Shown here piece by piece: positions 6,868 to 13,442 of a DNA stretch of 13,442 nucleotides. Below the pieces are notes generated by a model. It did not search any database and was not told the origin of the DNA. It saw only the letters and a list, made by a program, of their open reading frames with translations. The DNA is from CAIJMI01 sp964448085. GTDB taxonomy: Bacteria; Patescibacteriota; Microgenomatia; UBA10105; UBA927. The stretch spans positions 1 through 13,442 of the forward strand of contig CAYUUX010000021.1 in the NCBI GenBank assembly GCA_964448085.1, in the 5' to 3' direction. How positions within the stretch are numbered: position 1 is the first letter of the stretch; every line of letters begins with the position of its first letter. The position numbers and the translations under genes were made by a program.

Positions 6868-7425
6868 ATGATAAAAAAGGCACTTGCAATACTTCTGGCA
6901 GGAATTGGATGTGGTTTGATTGCCTATCAACTCACCCCCACAATCTCCACAACAATCAACAGACAACCCACCCCGACACCACAATGGACAGAACAGCCGC
7001 TCATACTTTCGGACATTGAACAGGCAACCATGTCCGGTGATTTTTCCACGGAACTCCAGGAAAATCTTATCCTGATTAACGCAACCCCAACGCCAACCCG
7101 CGCATTTCGTATGGATATTCCGGCAAGCGCAGCAGGAGACCTCGTTTCTCCCACAGTTACCATTCAGGGTGGTCCAACAGAAGGATCAACCATTGCCCAA
7201 AATTCTGTATGCTTTCCCTTGTGGGTCTCAGACAACATGACCCCATGGCAACAGCTCCAAACACAAGGGCAACTCAATGCCCAAGCTTGGTCACCATGGG
7301 CACCGGTTACCAACTATTGTTTTGATACCCCAACCGACGGAACCTATACATTTCGGGTGCGCATCCGGGACATTGCAGGAAACGTGTCTTCGGAGATAAA
7401 ACGCATCTTCGTCGTCAAGCATTAA
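6868..7425 (+). CDS. N-terminally anchored extracellular protein with Ig-like domain
   Basis: The 185-residue product starts with a short basic end (MIKK) and one hydrophobic helix (about 4-20), which anchors it or serves as a signal. Cys15 is not in a good lipobox, because the residue at -3 is Gly. Residues about 30-90 form a Pro/Thr-rich spacer with PTPTPQ and TPTPT. Residues about 94-185 look like a beta-sandwich Ig-like domain, with the ending DGTYTFRVRIRDIAGNVSS typical of bacterial Ig-like folds. Cys115 and Cys151 could form a disulfide. The ATG at 6868 is preferred over the in-frame TTG at 6850, which would overlap the proposed -10 box. It is probably exposed on the cell surface, where it may bind glycans or proteins; the ligand is unknown. 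Confidence 0.75.
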   Translation: MIKKALAILLAGIGCGLIAYQLTPTISTTINRQPTPTPQWTEQPLILSDIEQATMSGDFSTELQENLILINATPTPTRAFRMDIPASAAGDLVSPTVTIQGGPTEGSTIAQNSVCFPLWVSDNMTPWQQLQTQGQLNAQAWSPWAPVTNYCFDTPTDGTYTFRVRIRDIAGNVSSEIKRIFVVKH

Positions 7426-7450
7426 ACGCACCCCAAAACATACAGCGCAA

Positions 7451-7459
7451 TGCTATACT
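7451..7459 (+). promoter_or_regulatory. Extended -10 promoter giving a leaderless transcript
   Basis: TGC-TATACT (7451-7459) is an extended -10 element. No -35 box is visible at the right distance, which extended -10 promoters tolerate. Predicted transcription start is 7466, one base from the ATG at 7467, so the mRNA would be essentially leaderless. Confidence 0.65.
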
Positions 7460-7466
7460 ACGAAGT

Positions 7467-8159
7467 ATGTGGCTGTATATCCTATTGGTTGTTATTGAGC
7501 TCGTACTTCTTTCTGTCGTTTCCCGCCAATTGACACAATATACGTTTCTTCTCCTATACAGGATTGTACGTTCCAGAAGTGTTGCAATAACGATCCTCAC
7601 AGTACTTCTTTTTCCCGGAACCGTCATTCATGAATTGTCCCATCTCTTTACAGCGGAAGTTCTTGGTGTTCACACGGGAAAACTGACCCTTGCTCCGGAA
7701 TCCATAGAAGGAGAAGATATACAAAGCGGCAGCGTTGCAATTGCAAAAACCGGCCCGTTGAGGCGTACACTCATTGGCATCGCACCGTTTTTCAACGGAG
7801 TCATCGCGCTCACCGCACTTTCCTGGTGGTTGTCAGCAATCATCAATACCCAACAGCATATCTTTATCAACCAAACGTTCTCGATTGTCCTCATCTTTTA
7901 TCTCATCCTTACCATTGCAAACACCATGTTCTCATCCAAAGAGGATATGGTCGGGGTTATACCGTTTGCCATTGTATTGGCGCTTCTTGGAGGAGCTGCA
8001 TATATTGCGGGATTTCGGATCACATTCCCTTTAGCGTTCACACAAAGTGTTCAAACCGTCCTCGTGTCGGGGGCAGGATACCTTGGCATTGTTCTTGCCA
8101 TACACATGACATGTTTTGCGCTGTTTTCTCTTGTGTTCCTCTTCCACAAAAAACTATAA
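7467..8159 (+). CDS. Multi-pass membrane zinc metallopeptidase-like protein (HExxH, M50-like)
   Basis: The 230-residue protein has several membrane segments (roughly 2-19, 39-53, 103-126, 137-152, 163-183 and 205-225). The segment at 39-60 carries H55-E-L-S-H59, the HExxH zinc motif, within FPGTVIHELSHLFTAEVLG. That setting recalls site-2-type intramembrane or membrane-embedded peptidases. A likely third metal ligand is E159 or D160 in NTMFSSKED, but the classical NPDG or LDG motif of M50 is not present, so this is a variant. I infer a membrane-embedded protease, perhaps releasing or trimming membrane proteins; an inactive relative is possible. There is no Shine-Dalgarno site, consistent with the leaderless promoter. 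The next gene begins 4 nt after its stop. Confidence 0.75.
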   Translation: MWLYILLVVIELVLLSVVSRQLTQYTFLLLYRIVRSRSVAITILTVLLFPGTVIHELSHLFTAEVLGVHTGKLTLAPESIEGEDIQSGSVAIAKTGPLRRTLIGIAPFFNGVIALTALSWWLSAIINTQQHIFINQTFSIVLIFYLILTIANTMFSSKEDMVGVIPFAIVLALLGGAAYIAGFRITFPLAFTQSVQTVLVSGAGYLGIVLAIHMTCFALFSLVFLFHKKL

Positions 8160-8163
8160 CGCT

Positions 8164-8754
8164 ATGATCGCACTCACCCCGACAACTATCAAAAATCGTC
8201 TGTATATCCTTTACAAGGAAAACAAAACAACCTACGAACGGATTATTTACAGCATCAAACCGTTCCGACACCCAACCATTCAAAAAGACGGCATACTTCC
8301 AATACATACGCTGGACGAACTCCTAAACAATACATCCATTACTACTCCATTCATACAACAACTCCTTCCCATCGAAACACTCTTCTGGCAGGAAGCTTCG
8401 ATGGAGATGAAACGGGCAGCACTCTTTTCTTATGACTATCACCACCGAATGGGAAACAAAAAGATTCCCAATGTGGAAATTGGCAATTGGATGAACATGC
8501 CGTTTTTTGCCCGCTATCTTGAAGCAACGATCAAGAATGCAAAACCCACCAACATATTGCATCCGCGCACAATGCTCAATGCAATCATTGCTTTAGTTGG
8601 CCGCCACGACTTCTCCGTTCGTATGGGGCACTTCCATCTGACTTTCGATCACGTACAAGAAAAACCTGTGTATGGGATTCACTGGGATTTTGGCCTTGCA
8701 TCCGCGTCATTTTCCATCGTACGGCATTGGCTCTATGATGACCTGCCTGCGTAG
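8164..8754 (+). CDS. His-rich soluble protein, unknown function
   Basis: The 196-residue protein has no signal peptide or clear membrane helix, so it is probably cytoplasmic. It is unusually rich in His and aromatic residues in its second half: His93, His94, His133, His148, His156, His158, His163, His173 and His188, with GHFHLTFDH at 155-163. Several could bind a metal, but I recognise no motif or family. The ATG at 8164 lies 4 nt after the stop of the peptidase gene, so the two are very likely translated together and may work together. An upstream in-frame ATG at 8116 would overlap the peptidase gene by 44 nt and has no support. The 3' end converges on the LytR_C gene with only 12 nt between them. 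Confidence 0.7.
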   Translation: MIALTPTTIKNRLYILYKENKTTYERIIYSIKPFRHPTIQKDGILPIHTLDELLNNTSITTPFIQQLLPIETLFWQEASMEMKRAALFSYDYHHRMGNKKIPNVEIGNWMNMPFFARYLEATIKNAKPTNILHPRTMLNAIIALVGRHDFSVRMGHFHLTFDHVQEKPVYGIHWDFGLASASFSIVRHWLYDDLPA

Positions 8755-8766
8755 AAAGCAAACGCT

Positions 8767-9471
8767 TTACTTCTTGTCCGCGCCGAAGATAATGAGAAAG
8801 TCCGCACTTTGCGTTGCGCTTTCCCCTTCCGGAAGGGTACCGCTGGCAATACCCAGCGTCTGGGAGATAGTCTGCACATCGGTTCCCCGGGTGCCTTTCA
8901 AATCCACGAGGAGAGATTTTTCGTAGTCGTTTCGCGAAGCATTGTCCGTATCAATAACTTTCGCACCGGCAATTTTGTCTTCAACAATCGGGGTATATGT
9001 CTTGGTAAGACCGACTTTTGTTGTTCCGTTATACAGGACAAACGTGTACCCGGCGGTTTGCGGTGTAGGTGTTGGAGCGGTAGCGGTCCCAACGGTTGCT
9101 GCCATACTCGCGTCCGTCAACACCGGTCCGATTTCCAAAATCCGGTCCGATGCAACATCATACAGGAATGCCTTTTTTGCCTGCATATAGACCAACACTT
9201 TGTCTCCGTTTTTTGCGTTCGCAAAAAACTGTTTGCTTGTGGATTTTTCTTTGTCCGTCACCGTCATGACCGTTGGCGTTTCCCCTTCAGGCAATAGGAC
9301 GTGTTTGGAGACTTTTGCAATCAATGCCTGCACATCTTCCTGCCCGCCGATTTGGACCTGTTTACTCAACGTTTGGTATTTTGTGAAGTAATAAATGAAA
9401 AGCACTGCGATCAACGTAAAGAGGATACCGAAGGCAACCGTGATAAGTTTGTTCTTGGCGATTTTTAACAT
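8767..9471 (-). CDS. Membrane-anchored protein with LytR_C (LytR/CpsA/Psr C-terminal-like) domain
   Basis: The 234-residue product has a basic start (MLKIAKNK), one membrane helix (about 9-28), and then an outside part. Residues about 58-118 form a domain I associate with CPR proteins (PEGETPTVMTVTDKEKS, then FFANAKNGDKVLVY). A Thr/Pro/Ala linker follows at 128-139. Residues about 142-229 match the LytR_C pattern: a VLYNGT strand, then a helix, ending in ADFLIIFG. In other bacteria this domain sits behind the LCP enzyme that ligates glycopolymers to the cell wall; here the LCP domain is absent, so a structural or binding role in the wall is more likely. The ATG at 9471 is chosen because the in-frame TTG at 9495 overlaps the -10 box and so cannot be in the transcript. 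Confidence 0.8.
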   Translation of the reverse strand: MLKIAKNKLITVAFGILFTLIAVLFIYYFTKYQTLSKQVQIGGQEDVQALIAKVSKHVLLPEGETPTVMTVTDKEKSTSKQFFANAKNGDKVLVYMQAKKAFLYDVASDRILEIGPVLTDASMAATVGTATAPTPTPQTAGYTFVLYNGTTKVGLTKTYTPIVEDKIAGAKVIDTDNASRNDYEKSLLVDLKGTRGTDVQTISQTLGIASGTLPEGESATQSADFLIIFGADKK

Positions 9472-9494
9472 ACCGATGTGGGCAGCGTCATCCA

Positions 9495-9523
9495 ATAATA
9501 CGAAAAGGGAAAGAAAACGTCAA
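9495..9523 (-). promoter_or_regulatory. Sigma-70-type promoter for the LytR_C gene
   Basis: On the minus strand, TTGACG (9523-9518), a 17-nt spacer and TATTAT (9500-9495) form a good promoter. Transcription should start near 9488, giving a leader of about 17 nt before the ATG at 9471. That leader holds no Shine-Dalgarno site. Confidence 0.7.
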
Positions 9524-9617
9524 TGGAGCAATATCTATTCCCAGAATAGACACACAAACAAAGTAATTACATCAAAAAACAAGATAGGAAGAATTGTGAA
9601 AAATTAGTAGAAAGAGG

Positions 9618-12521
9618 CTAAAACGTGAATGGCCGCTCAATATCTTGGCTAAAATATGCACCATGACGAAGTAATGTATCAAGGCTGGCAGATAATGTAA
9701 TTATCGGAGAACTGGATATATCTGTTAATGTACCCGCTACATTAGTCTTTGATTGAGTAGTGAACGTATGAACACCAGCAGTTGAAGCATTGGTCACCGT
9801 ACTTCCCGCTCCTCCCGCTGTATTTCCATACACAACAGAAAATGTATCAGTATTGGCAGCATTCAAAATTCGTGTTGATATGGTCCATGGACCTGTCCCT
9901 GAAAATGTCGGCACTCCAGGACCAATGAGTACTTCGTCAAGCCATTGACTTGCGCTATCAAATCCACTACCAACTGCGACTAATCCAAAAGCTTTTACTG
10001 CAGTACGGGTTGCAGTTAATGTAAAACTAAAATAGGACCATGTGTTTGCCGCAACAGTACCAGTATTATATGACTGCAATAAACTGGACATTGCTGCTGT
10101 GTCATCATAAGCAAACGATATACCATTGGTAGAGGTTAACGCTTTACTTGAACGTATCCAAAAACCAATGGTTGTATAAGACGACCAATTGACTGTTCCA
10201 CTGTTGTCAAACGAAAACGAATCCGTTGCATCAGTTGCGCTACTTGATGAGTTGTTGCACTTAATTGAACCGGATCCTTCGATCTTTGTTGTCGTATCGA
10301 CTGCCGGATTAGCAGTGTTACATGCATCCGAATCGTCTTCCGTAAGTGTCCAGTTCCCATACGTCGTTCCATCACCGGAAACAAGAACAGTACCTACAAT
10401 TGCCGTTCCTGTGGTCCCAACCGTTGTGTATCCTGCGGTTCCACCGGTTCCTTGAGGCGCACTCCACCCTGAAGGAACAGCTATAGTAAATTCACCAGAA
10501 TTCATGCTTTCTGCCGCGGTGAAAGTAAAAGTATATGTTTGGCTCGTTGCTGATACGGTGCCTGTGGTCGGACTTACCGTATTAGTTCCGGATCCGTTAG
10601 CGTCGATAGCAAGCTGCCACGATCTACCCTCTGAAAAAATAGCTTCATTTGATCCATCTCTAAATGTTAAGGGGCCGAGATGGAAAAATTGCGGGCTGAT
10701 ATTGGGAGCTTGGAATTGATATCCGATCTGTTTCGTTTCTCCTTTTTTTGCAGTGATTTGCCAGGTTAATATTTGACGCTCATCACCCGGTCCTGTTAAT
10801 ACCTGCTGCGCATCTTCGATGCTTGAAGTACCCAAAACCGCAGCGCTTGTTGCCTCATCCAACATACTCGCCGACCTACTTGCCTGCTCAATACTATCAG
10901 GCGTTATCTGACCAGATTCTGTTGCCTCTGTCATCGTCTTCTCTTCTGCAAGAATAGTTGGTACATCTTGTGCGCGGGATAATAAATCCCACGGGTTTGT
11001 TTTTCCGAAATAACCGTTTTGCTCATCATTGACATTCAATTTTATACCGAAATGTAAATGCGGCCCCGTCGAAAGTCCACTATTCCCAGAGAGTGCAACG
11101 GGGTGCCCTTTTTTTACTTTGTGTCCAAGTTGTGCTGTGATAAGACTCAGATGGCCGTAGTAACTTTTTCCCCACGAATGGGAAATAACTAGTGTTGTCC
11201 CGTAATCGCCATCAAGATCTATTTTTGTCACAACTCCATCATCCACAGATAAAACCGCAGTACCAATTGGCATATCAAAATCAATTCCATCATGACCTAA
11301 TAAACCAAAATCGCTGTATTTCGTCTGCAATACAGGATCACGAAGTTGCTGACCGAATCCAAGTGAAACTGGGTGGTTATTTTCAAAAGGCTTCACAATT
11401 CCAACAACAGATGCACCCAAGACATCGGATTGACCCTGCATTATTGTTTGCCGCTCAATAGTTAACTGTTCTCCCTCTTGTTGCCAAACTGCAAAATTTC
11501 CCGGAACCGTTTCCTGAACTGTCCCTTCAAAATCTTCATGAAACGTTATCGCAAGTGTCACAGGGTAGGTTGCCGGTGGAAAAATTCTGGTTGCCGTCGT
11601 ACGTTCCACATCAAACGGAACCGTCTCCCGTACTTCAAATGCATCGGTAATCGTAAACGTCCCGTTGTCAGTTTTTGCAGTCAGCTGCATATTGTAGGTC
11701 CCAACACCCCCTGTTTTATATATTGCTTCATAATCAGGAATCAGGGTAAATATTTTTTGTTCACACACATCATTGGCATGAATCGAACCATCTGAGGTGG
11801 AAAGTACATCCGTATTCCCCTCGTGTTTGATGGTCAGCGTCACATCAGCATGACATTCCATCATGCCCGTTTCATCCAATATTGCAATCGTAAGTTTTAC
11901 CAATTCTTGCGGCATATATATGGATTTGTTCGTATTGATTGCCAATACTCCCCAGGTAAAATCTTGTAGCGTAACGTTTCCTTTAGCATCGGTAACAACT
12001 AACCGATATCGGCCAGACCGAAACTGCGCATTGGGAAGAACTTCCAATACCAATGGATCTCCATCGCTAATTGTTTTCAATGTAACGTTCTGCTTCACGC
12101 CATCAACATCAAAAAGTTCGACCGTTACATCGTTGTTCCATGCGTTATCAACAACAACTGTCACCCGTTCATTTGCACGAAAACTGTGTTTTCGCAAATC
12201 CCGTACGCGGAATGGTTGTTTGATGGTTGCCGAAGGATTTTGGACACCCGAAGGACCCAATACCAAATCATCTGTCGGATCTGACGCTGTTGGAAGCGCG
12301 GATATGGAACTTTCTATATTCTCTGAAATATTGAAAGGGGCACTTGAGGACGCAACGGATGCCTCTGGAGTAATGGTTGCATCAAACGGAACATCTGCAG
12401 AAACGGTTGCTTCCTCAGGAGACGCAGAAGCGGTTGCTAATTCCTGCGCATAAACGAATGAACTTTGAGACAAGCATACACATACTAATATATAGAAAGT
12501 TAGAATCTTTTTGAAAAACAT
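9618..12521 (-). CDS. Large secreted surface protein with an internal M23 peptidase domain
   Basis: The 967-residue product has a signal peptide (MFFKKILTFY start, cleavage likely after VYAQ near 26). An Ala/Ser/Glu-rich linker follows to about 95. Residues about 100-300 are beta-rich and resemble macroglobulin (MG2)-like or Ig-like domains. Residues about 376-515 are a complete M23 (LytM-type) domain: zinc ligands His410 and Asp414 (HDGID) and His490 (GPHLHFG), plus catalytic His457 (YYGHLS). Residues about 584-640 hold a block seen in CPR surface proteins (SPQFFHLGPLTF, then RSWQLAIDA). Residues about 645-930 are beta-rich and may be carbohydrate-binding-like. The protein ends LRHGAYFSQDIERPFTF. 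M23 enzymes cut peptide cross-links in peptidoglycan, so a wall-cutting role, on itself or a neighbour, is inferred. The start follows an AGGAG site; the gene lies 28 nt after the collagen-like gene. Confidence 0.85.
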   Translation of the reverse strand: MFFKKILTFYILVCVCLSQSSFVYAQELATASASPEEATVSADVPFDATITPEASVASSSAPFNISENIESSISALPTASDPTDDLVLGPSGVQNPSATIKQPFRVRDLRKHSFRANERVTVVVDNAWNNDVTVELFDVDGVKQNVTLKTISDGDPLVLEVLPNAQFRSGRYRLVVTDAKGNVTLQDFTWGVLAINTNKSIYMPQELVKLTIAILDETGMMECHADVTLTIKHEGNTDVLSTSDGSIHANDVCEQKIFTLIPDYEAIYKTGGVGTYNMQLTAKTDNGTFTITDAFEVRETVPFDVERTTATRIFPPATYPVTLAITFHEDFEGTVQETVPGNFAVWQQEGEQLTIERQTIMQGQSDVLGASVVGIVKPFENNHPVSLGFGQQLRDPVLQTKYSDFGLLGHDGIDFDMPIGTAVLSVDDGVVTKIDLDGDYGTTLVISHSWGKSYYGHLSLITAQLGHKVKKGHPVALSGNSGLSTGPHLHFGIKLNVNDEQNGYFGKTNPWDLLSRAQDVPTILAEEKTMTEATESGQITPDSIEQASRSASMLDEATSAAVLGTSSIEDAQQVLTGPGDERQILTWQITAKKGETKQIGYQFQAPNISPQFFHLGPLTFRDGSNEAIFSEGRSWQLAIDANGSGTNTVSPTTGTVSATSQTYTFTFTAAESMNSGEFTIAVPSGWSAPQGTGGTAGYTTVGTTGTAIVGTVLVSGDGTTYGNWTLTEDDSDACNTANPAVDTTTKIEGSGSIKCNNSSSSATDATDSFSFDNSGTVNWSSYTTIGFWIRSSKALTSTNGISFAYDDTAAMSSLLQSYNTGTVAANTWSYFSFTLTATRTAVKAFGLVAVGSGFDSASQWLDEVLIGPGVPTFSGTGPWTISTRILNAANTDTFSVVYGNTAGGAGSTVTNASTAGVHTFTTQSKTNVAGTLTDISSSPIITLSASLDTLLRHGAYFSQDIERPFTF

Positions 12522-12529
12522 GGTGTGCT

Positions 12530-12534
12530 CTCCT
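12530..12534 (-). promoter_or_regulatory. Shine-Dalgarno site that decides the start at 12521
   Basis: On the minus strand AGGAG (within GAGGAGAG) stands 8 nt before the ATG at 12521. The frame stays open to 12572, inside the previous gene, but the site and the signal peptide fix the start at 12521. Confidence 0.75.
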
Positions 12535-12549
12535 CGTAATCTCATACCA

Positions 12550-13442
12550 TTAAAACTTTGCAAGATAATCAAAATAAATAGTGCTCACCCGCGTGTCTCC
12601 GTTTGTTGCAGCTGCGGTTAAATGAAGCTTCATTTTCATTACCCCATTTGCTGCATATGTACCATCCAAGCAGGTTGTTGATGTTTTTGCTTCCCATGTT
12701 GTTGTACCTGATGGTGTAAATGCAGCATCCGTACAATCAGCAGAATTACTCGTGTCATATACCGTCACCAATACGGTTCCATTGGTTGTATCAGAGGTAT
12801 AGGTATCAATGGAAAGCGTTGGTGTTGCTGCCATCGCTGAAAAATCTGCAGGAATCGGAATGGTTACCCAAATATCATAATCTTGGGCAGTTCCTTGTGT
12901 ATTCGTCCATTTATAGAAATTTCGGTATGGAGATGCATTCTGATTGTCCGATGTCATTGAGCCAGTGTTGTTCCCACCGTCTGCCATAAGCGTTGCTCCT
13001 GCGTATTCGGGCGTCAAAGTAATACGCTTTGTCGGACGCGCACTTCCTGTATAGAGCGGACCACTGGATGGATTAAAGGTAAAGTTATTATTCGTAACCC
13101 CTAATACGGCCAAACCTGCTGTAGATATGGACCAATCATCTCCCCCAGTCAACGCTAATGTCGAGTTTGCATTTGAATTTCCTATTTCAACTGCATTAAC
13201 ATTCTCATCAACCAAAAACCAATTCAGCGTTGATCCATTCCAAATACGAAAATCCCCCGTATCGGCTCCTGACCCGATAACAAAATCAACATTTGCTGAC
13301 GTTGCAGTAATGGTCAATGCTCCTTCACCAGACGTAACTCCAATGGTTTCCCCAGTAACATACGCAGTTTGCAATGATGCAGCAGGTCCTGTTGCACCGG
13401 TTGGTCCAGCAACTCCCGTTGCGCCGGTTGGTCCTGTGGTTC
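12550..13442 (-). CDS. C-terminal part of a collagen-like repeat surface protein (partial)
   Basis: The coding frame enters from the right edge and about 296 residues are visible; the N-terminus lies outside the window. The first residues are Gly-X-Y repeats (GPTGATGVAGPTGATGPA), a collagen triple-helix type that forms trimeric stalks. An ASLQTAYVTGETIG module follows (an 'LQxAY' element I recall from CPR surface proteins), then beta-rich sequence. A final domain of about 170 residues contains YKWTNTQGTAQDYDIWVTIP, ends YFDYLAKF, and has two Cys in DCTDA and TCLDG. It should form an extracellular fibre with a C-terminal head. A frame could begin at a TTG at 13374, but that would cut inside the repeat, so the gene must extend beyond the edge. 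It is the first of two genes, 28 nt before the M23 surface protein. Confidence 0.85.
   Translation of the reverse strand, partial: TTGPTGATGVAGPTGATGPAASLQTAYVTGETIGVTSGEGALTITATSANVDFVIGSGADTGDFRIWNGSTLNWFLVDENVNAVEIGNSNANSTLALTGGDDWSISTAGLAVLGVTNNNFTFNPSSGPLYTGSARPTKRITLTPEYAGATLMADGGNNTGSMTSDNQNASPYRNFYKWTNTQGTAQDYDIWVTIPIPADFSAMAATPTLSIDTYTSDTTNGTVLVTVYDTSNSADCTDAAFTPSGTTTWEAKTSTTCLDGTYAANGVMKMKLHLTAAATNGDTRVSTIYFDYLAKF
13384..13442 (-). repeat. Collagen-like Gly-X-Y coding repeat at the window edge
   Basis: The minus strand repeats units encoding GPTGAT and GVA/GPA triplets, with near-identical DNA copies (GGACCAACCGGCGCAACG and GGACCAACCGGTGCAACA). The array continues past 13442, so its full length is unknown. 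Confidence 0.8.

Noticed and set aside
8755..8768. AAAGC-AAAC-GCTTT hairpin between the convergent genes
   Set aside because: Five pairs, three of them A-T, with no T-run make it too weak to call a bidirectional terminator.
9493..9495. Upstream TTG start for the LytR_C protein
   Set aside because: The codon overlaps the -10 box TATTAT, so it would lie upstream of the transcript.
11863..12453. 196-codon plus-strand open frame within the M23 gene
   Set aside because: It has no Shine-Dalgarno site or domain and lies wholly antisense to the signal peptide and beta domains of a well-supported protein.

Overview
The window looks like part of a Candidate Phyla Radiation (Patescibacteria) genome, most likely of the Microgenomates type. 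The basis is family recollection, not a database search. A giant secreted surface protein ends here with a collagen-like stretch followed by an 'LQxAY' module. The next gene encodes a surface protein with an 'SPQFFHLGPLTF' block of the kind common in CPR surface proteins. There is also a small LytR_C-type membrane protein preceded by a domain I associate with CPR. TGA is used as a stop (at 2126-2128 and 3757-3759), so the code is standard, not the Gly-TGA code of Gracilibacteria/SR1.

Layout. 1-1232: a short cassette with a three-helix membrane protein and a Thr/Glu-rich lipoprotein. Both have textbook Shine-Dalgarno sites, and a weak terminator follows. 1233-1549: non-coding, with a striking 60-nt imperfect inverted repeat just before the next operon. 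1550-5727: a tightly overlapping four-gene operon encoding a membrane-anchored orphan protein, a GT-C-like multi-pass glycosyltransferase, a GT2 polyprenyl-phosphate-type glycosyltransferase and a GT4 glycosyltransferase. This looks like a small envelope-glycan pathway. 5774-8754: four genes on the same strand, encoding a Gln/Glu/Pro-rich protein with one C-terminal helix, an N-terminally anchored Ig-like protein, a multi-pass HExxH metallopeptidase, and a His-rich orphan directly behind it. 8767-9471 (minus): the LytR_C-domain membrane protein, convergent with the previous block. 9618-13442 (minus): an operon of two large surface proteins, first the collagen-like protein (running off the right edge), then a 967-residue protein with a complete M23 peptidase domain.

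Gene expression shows a pattern. Two promoter-proximal genes (5774 and 7467) have a -10 box placed so that transcription should begin at or one base before the ATG, giving leaderless mRNAs. Genes inside operons instead use Shine-Dalgarno sites (549, 4492, 12521) or 4-nt ATGA overlaps (2125, 3756). Nearly every protein here is membrane-bound or exported, so the region as a whole serves the cell envelope and surface.

I see no RNA genes, CRISPR arrays, insertion sequences or phage genes. The best candidates for something undescribed are the peptidase-bearing surface protein with its collagen-like partner, the 1475-1534 inverted repeat, and the leaderless promoter architecture.
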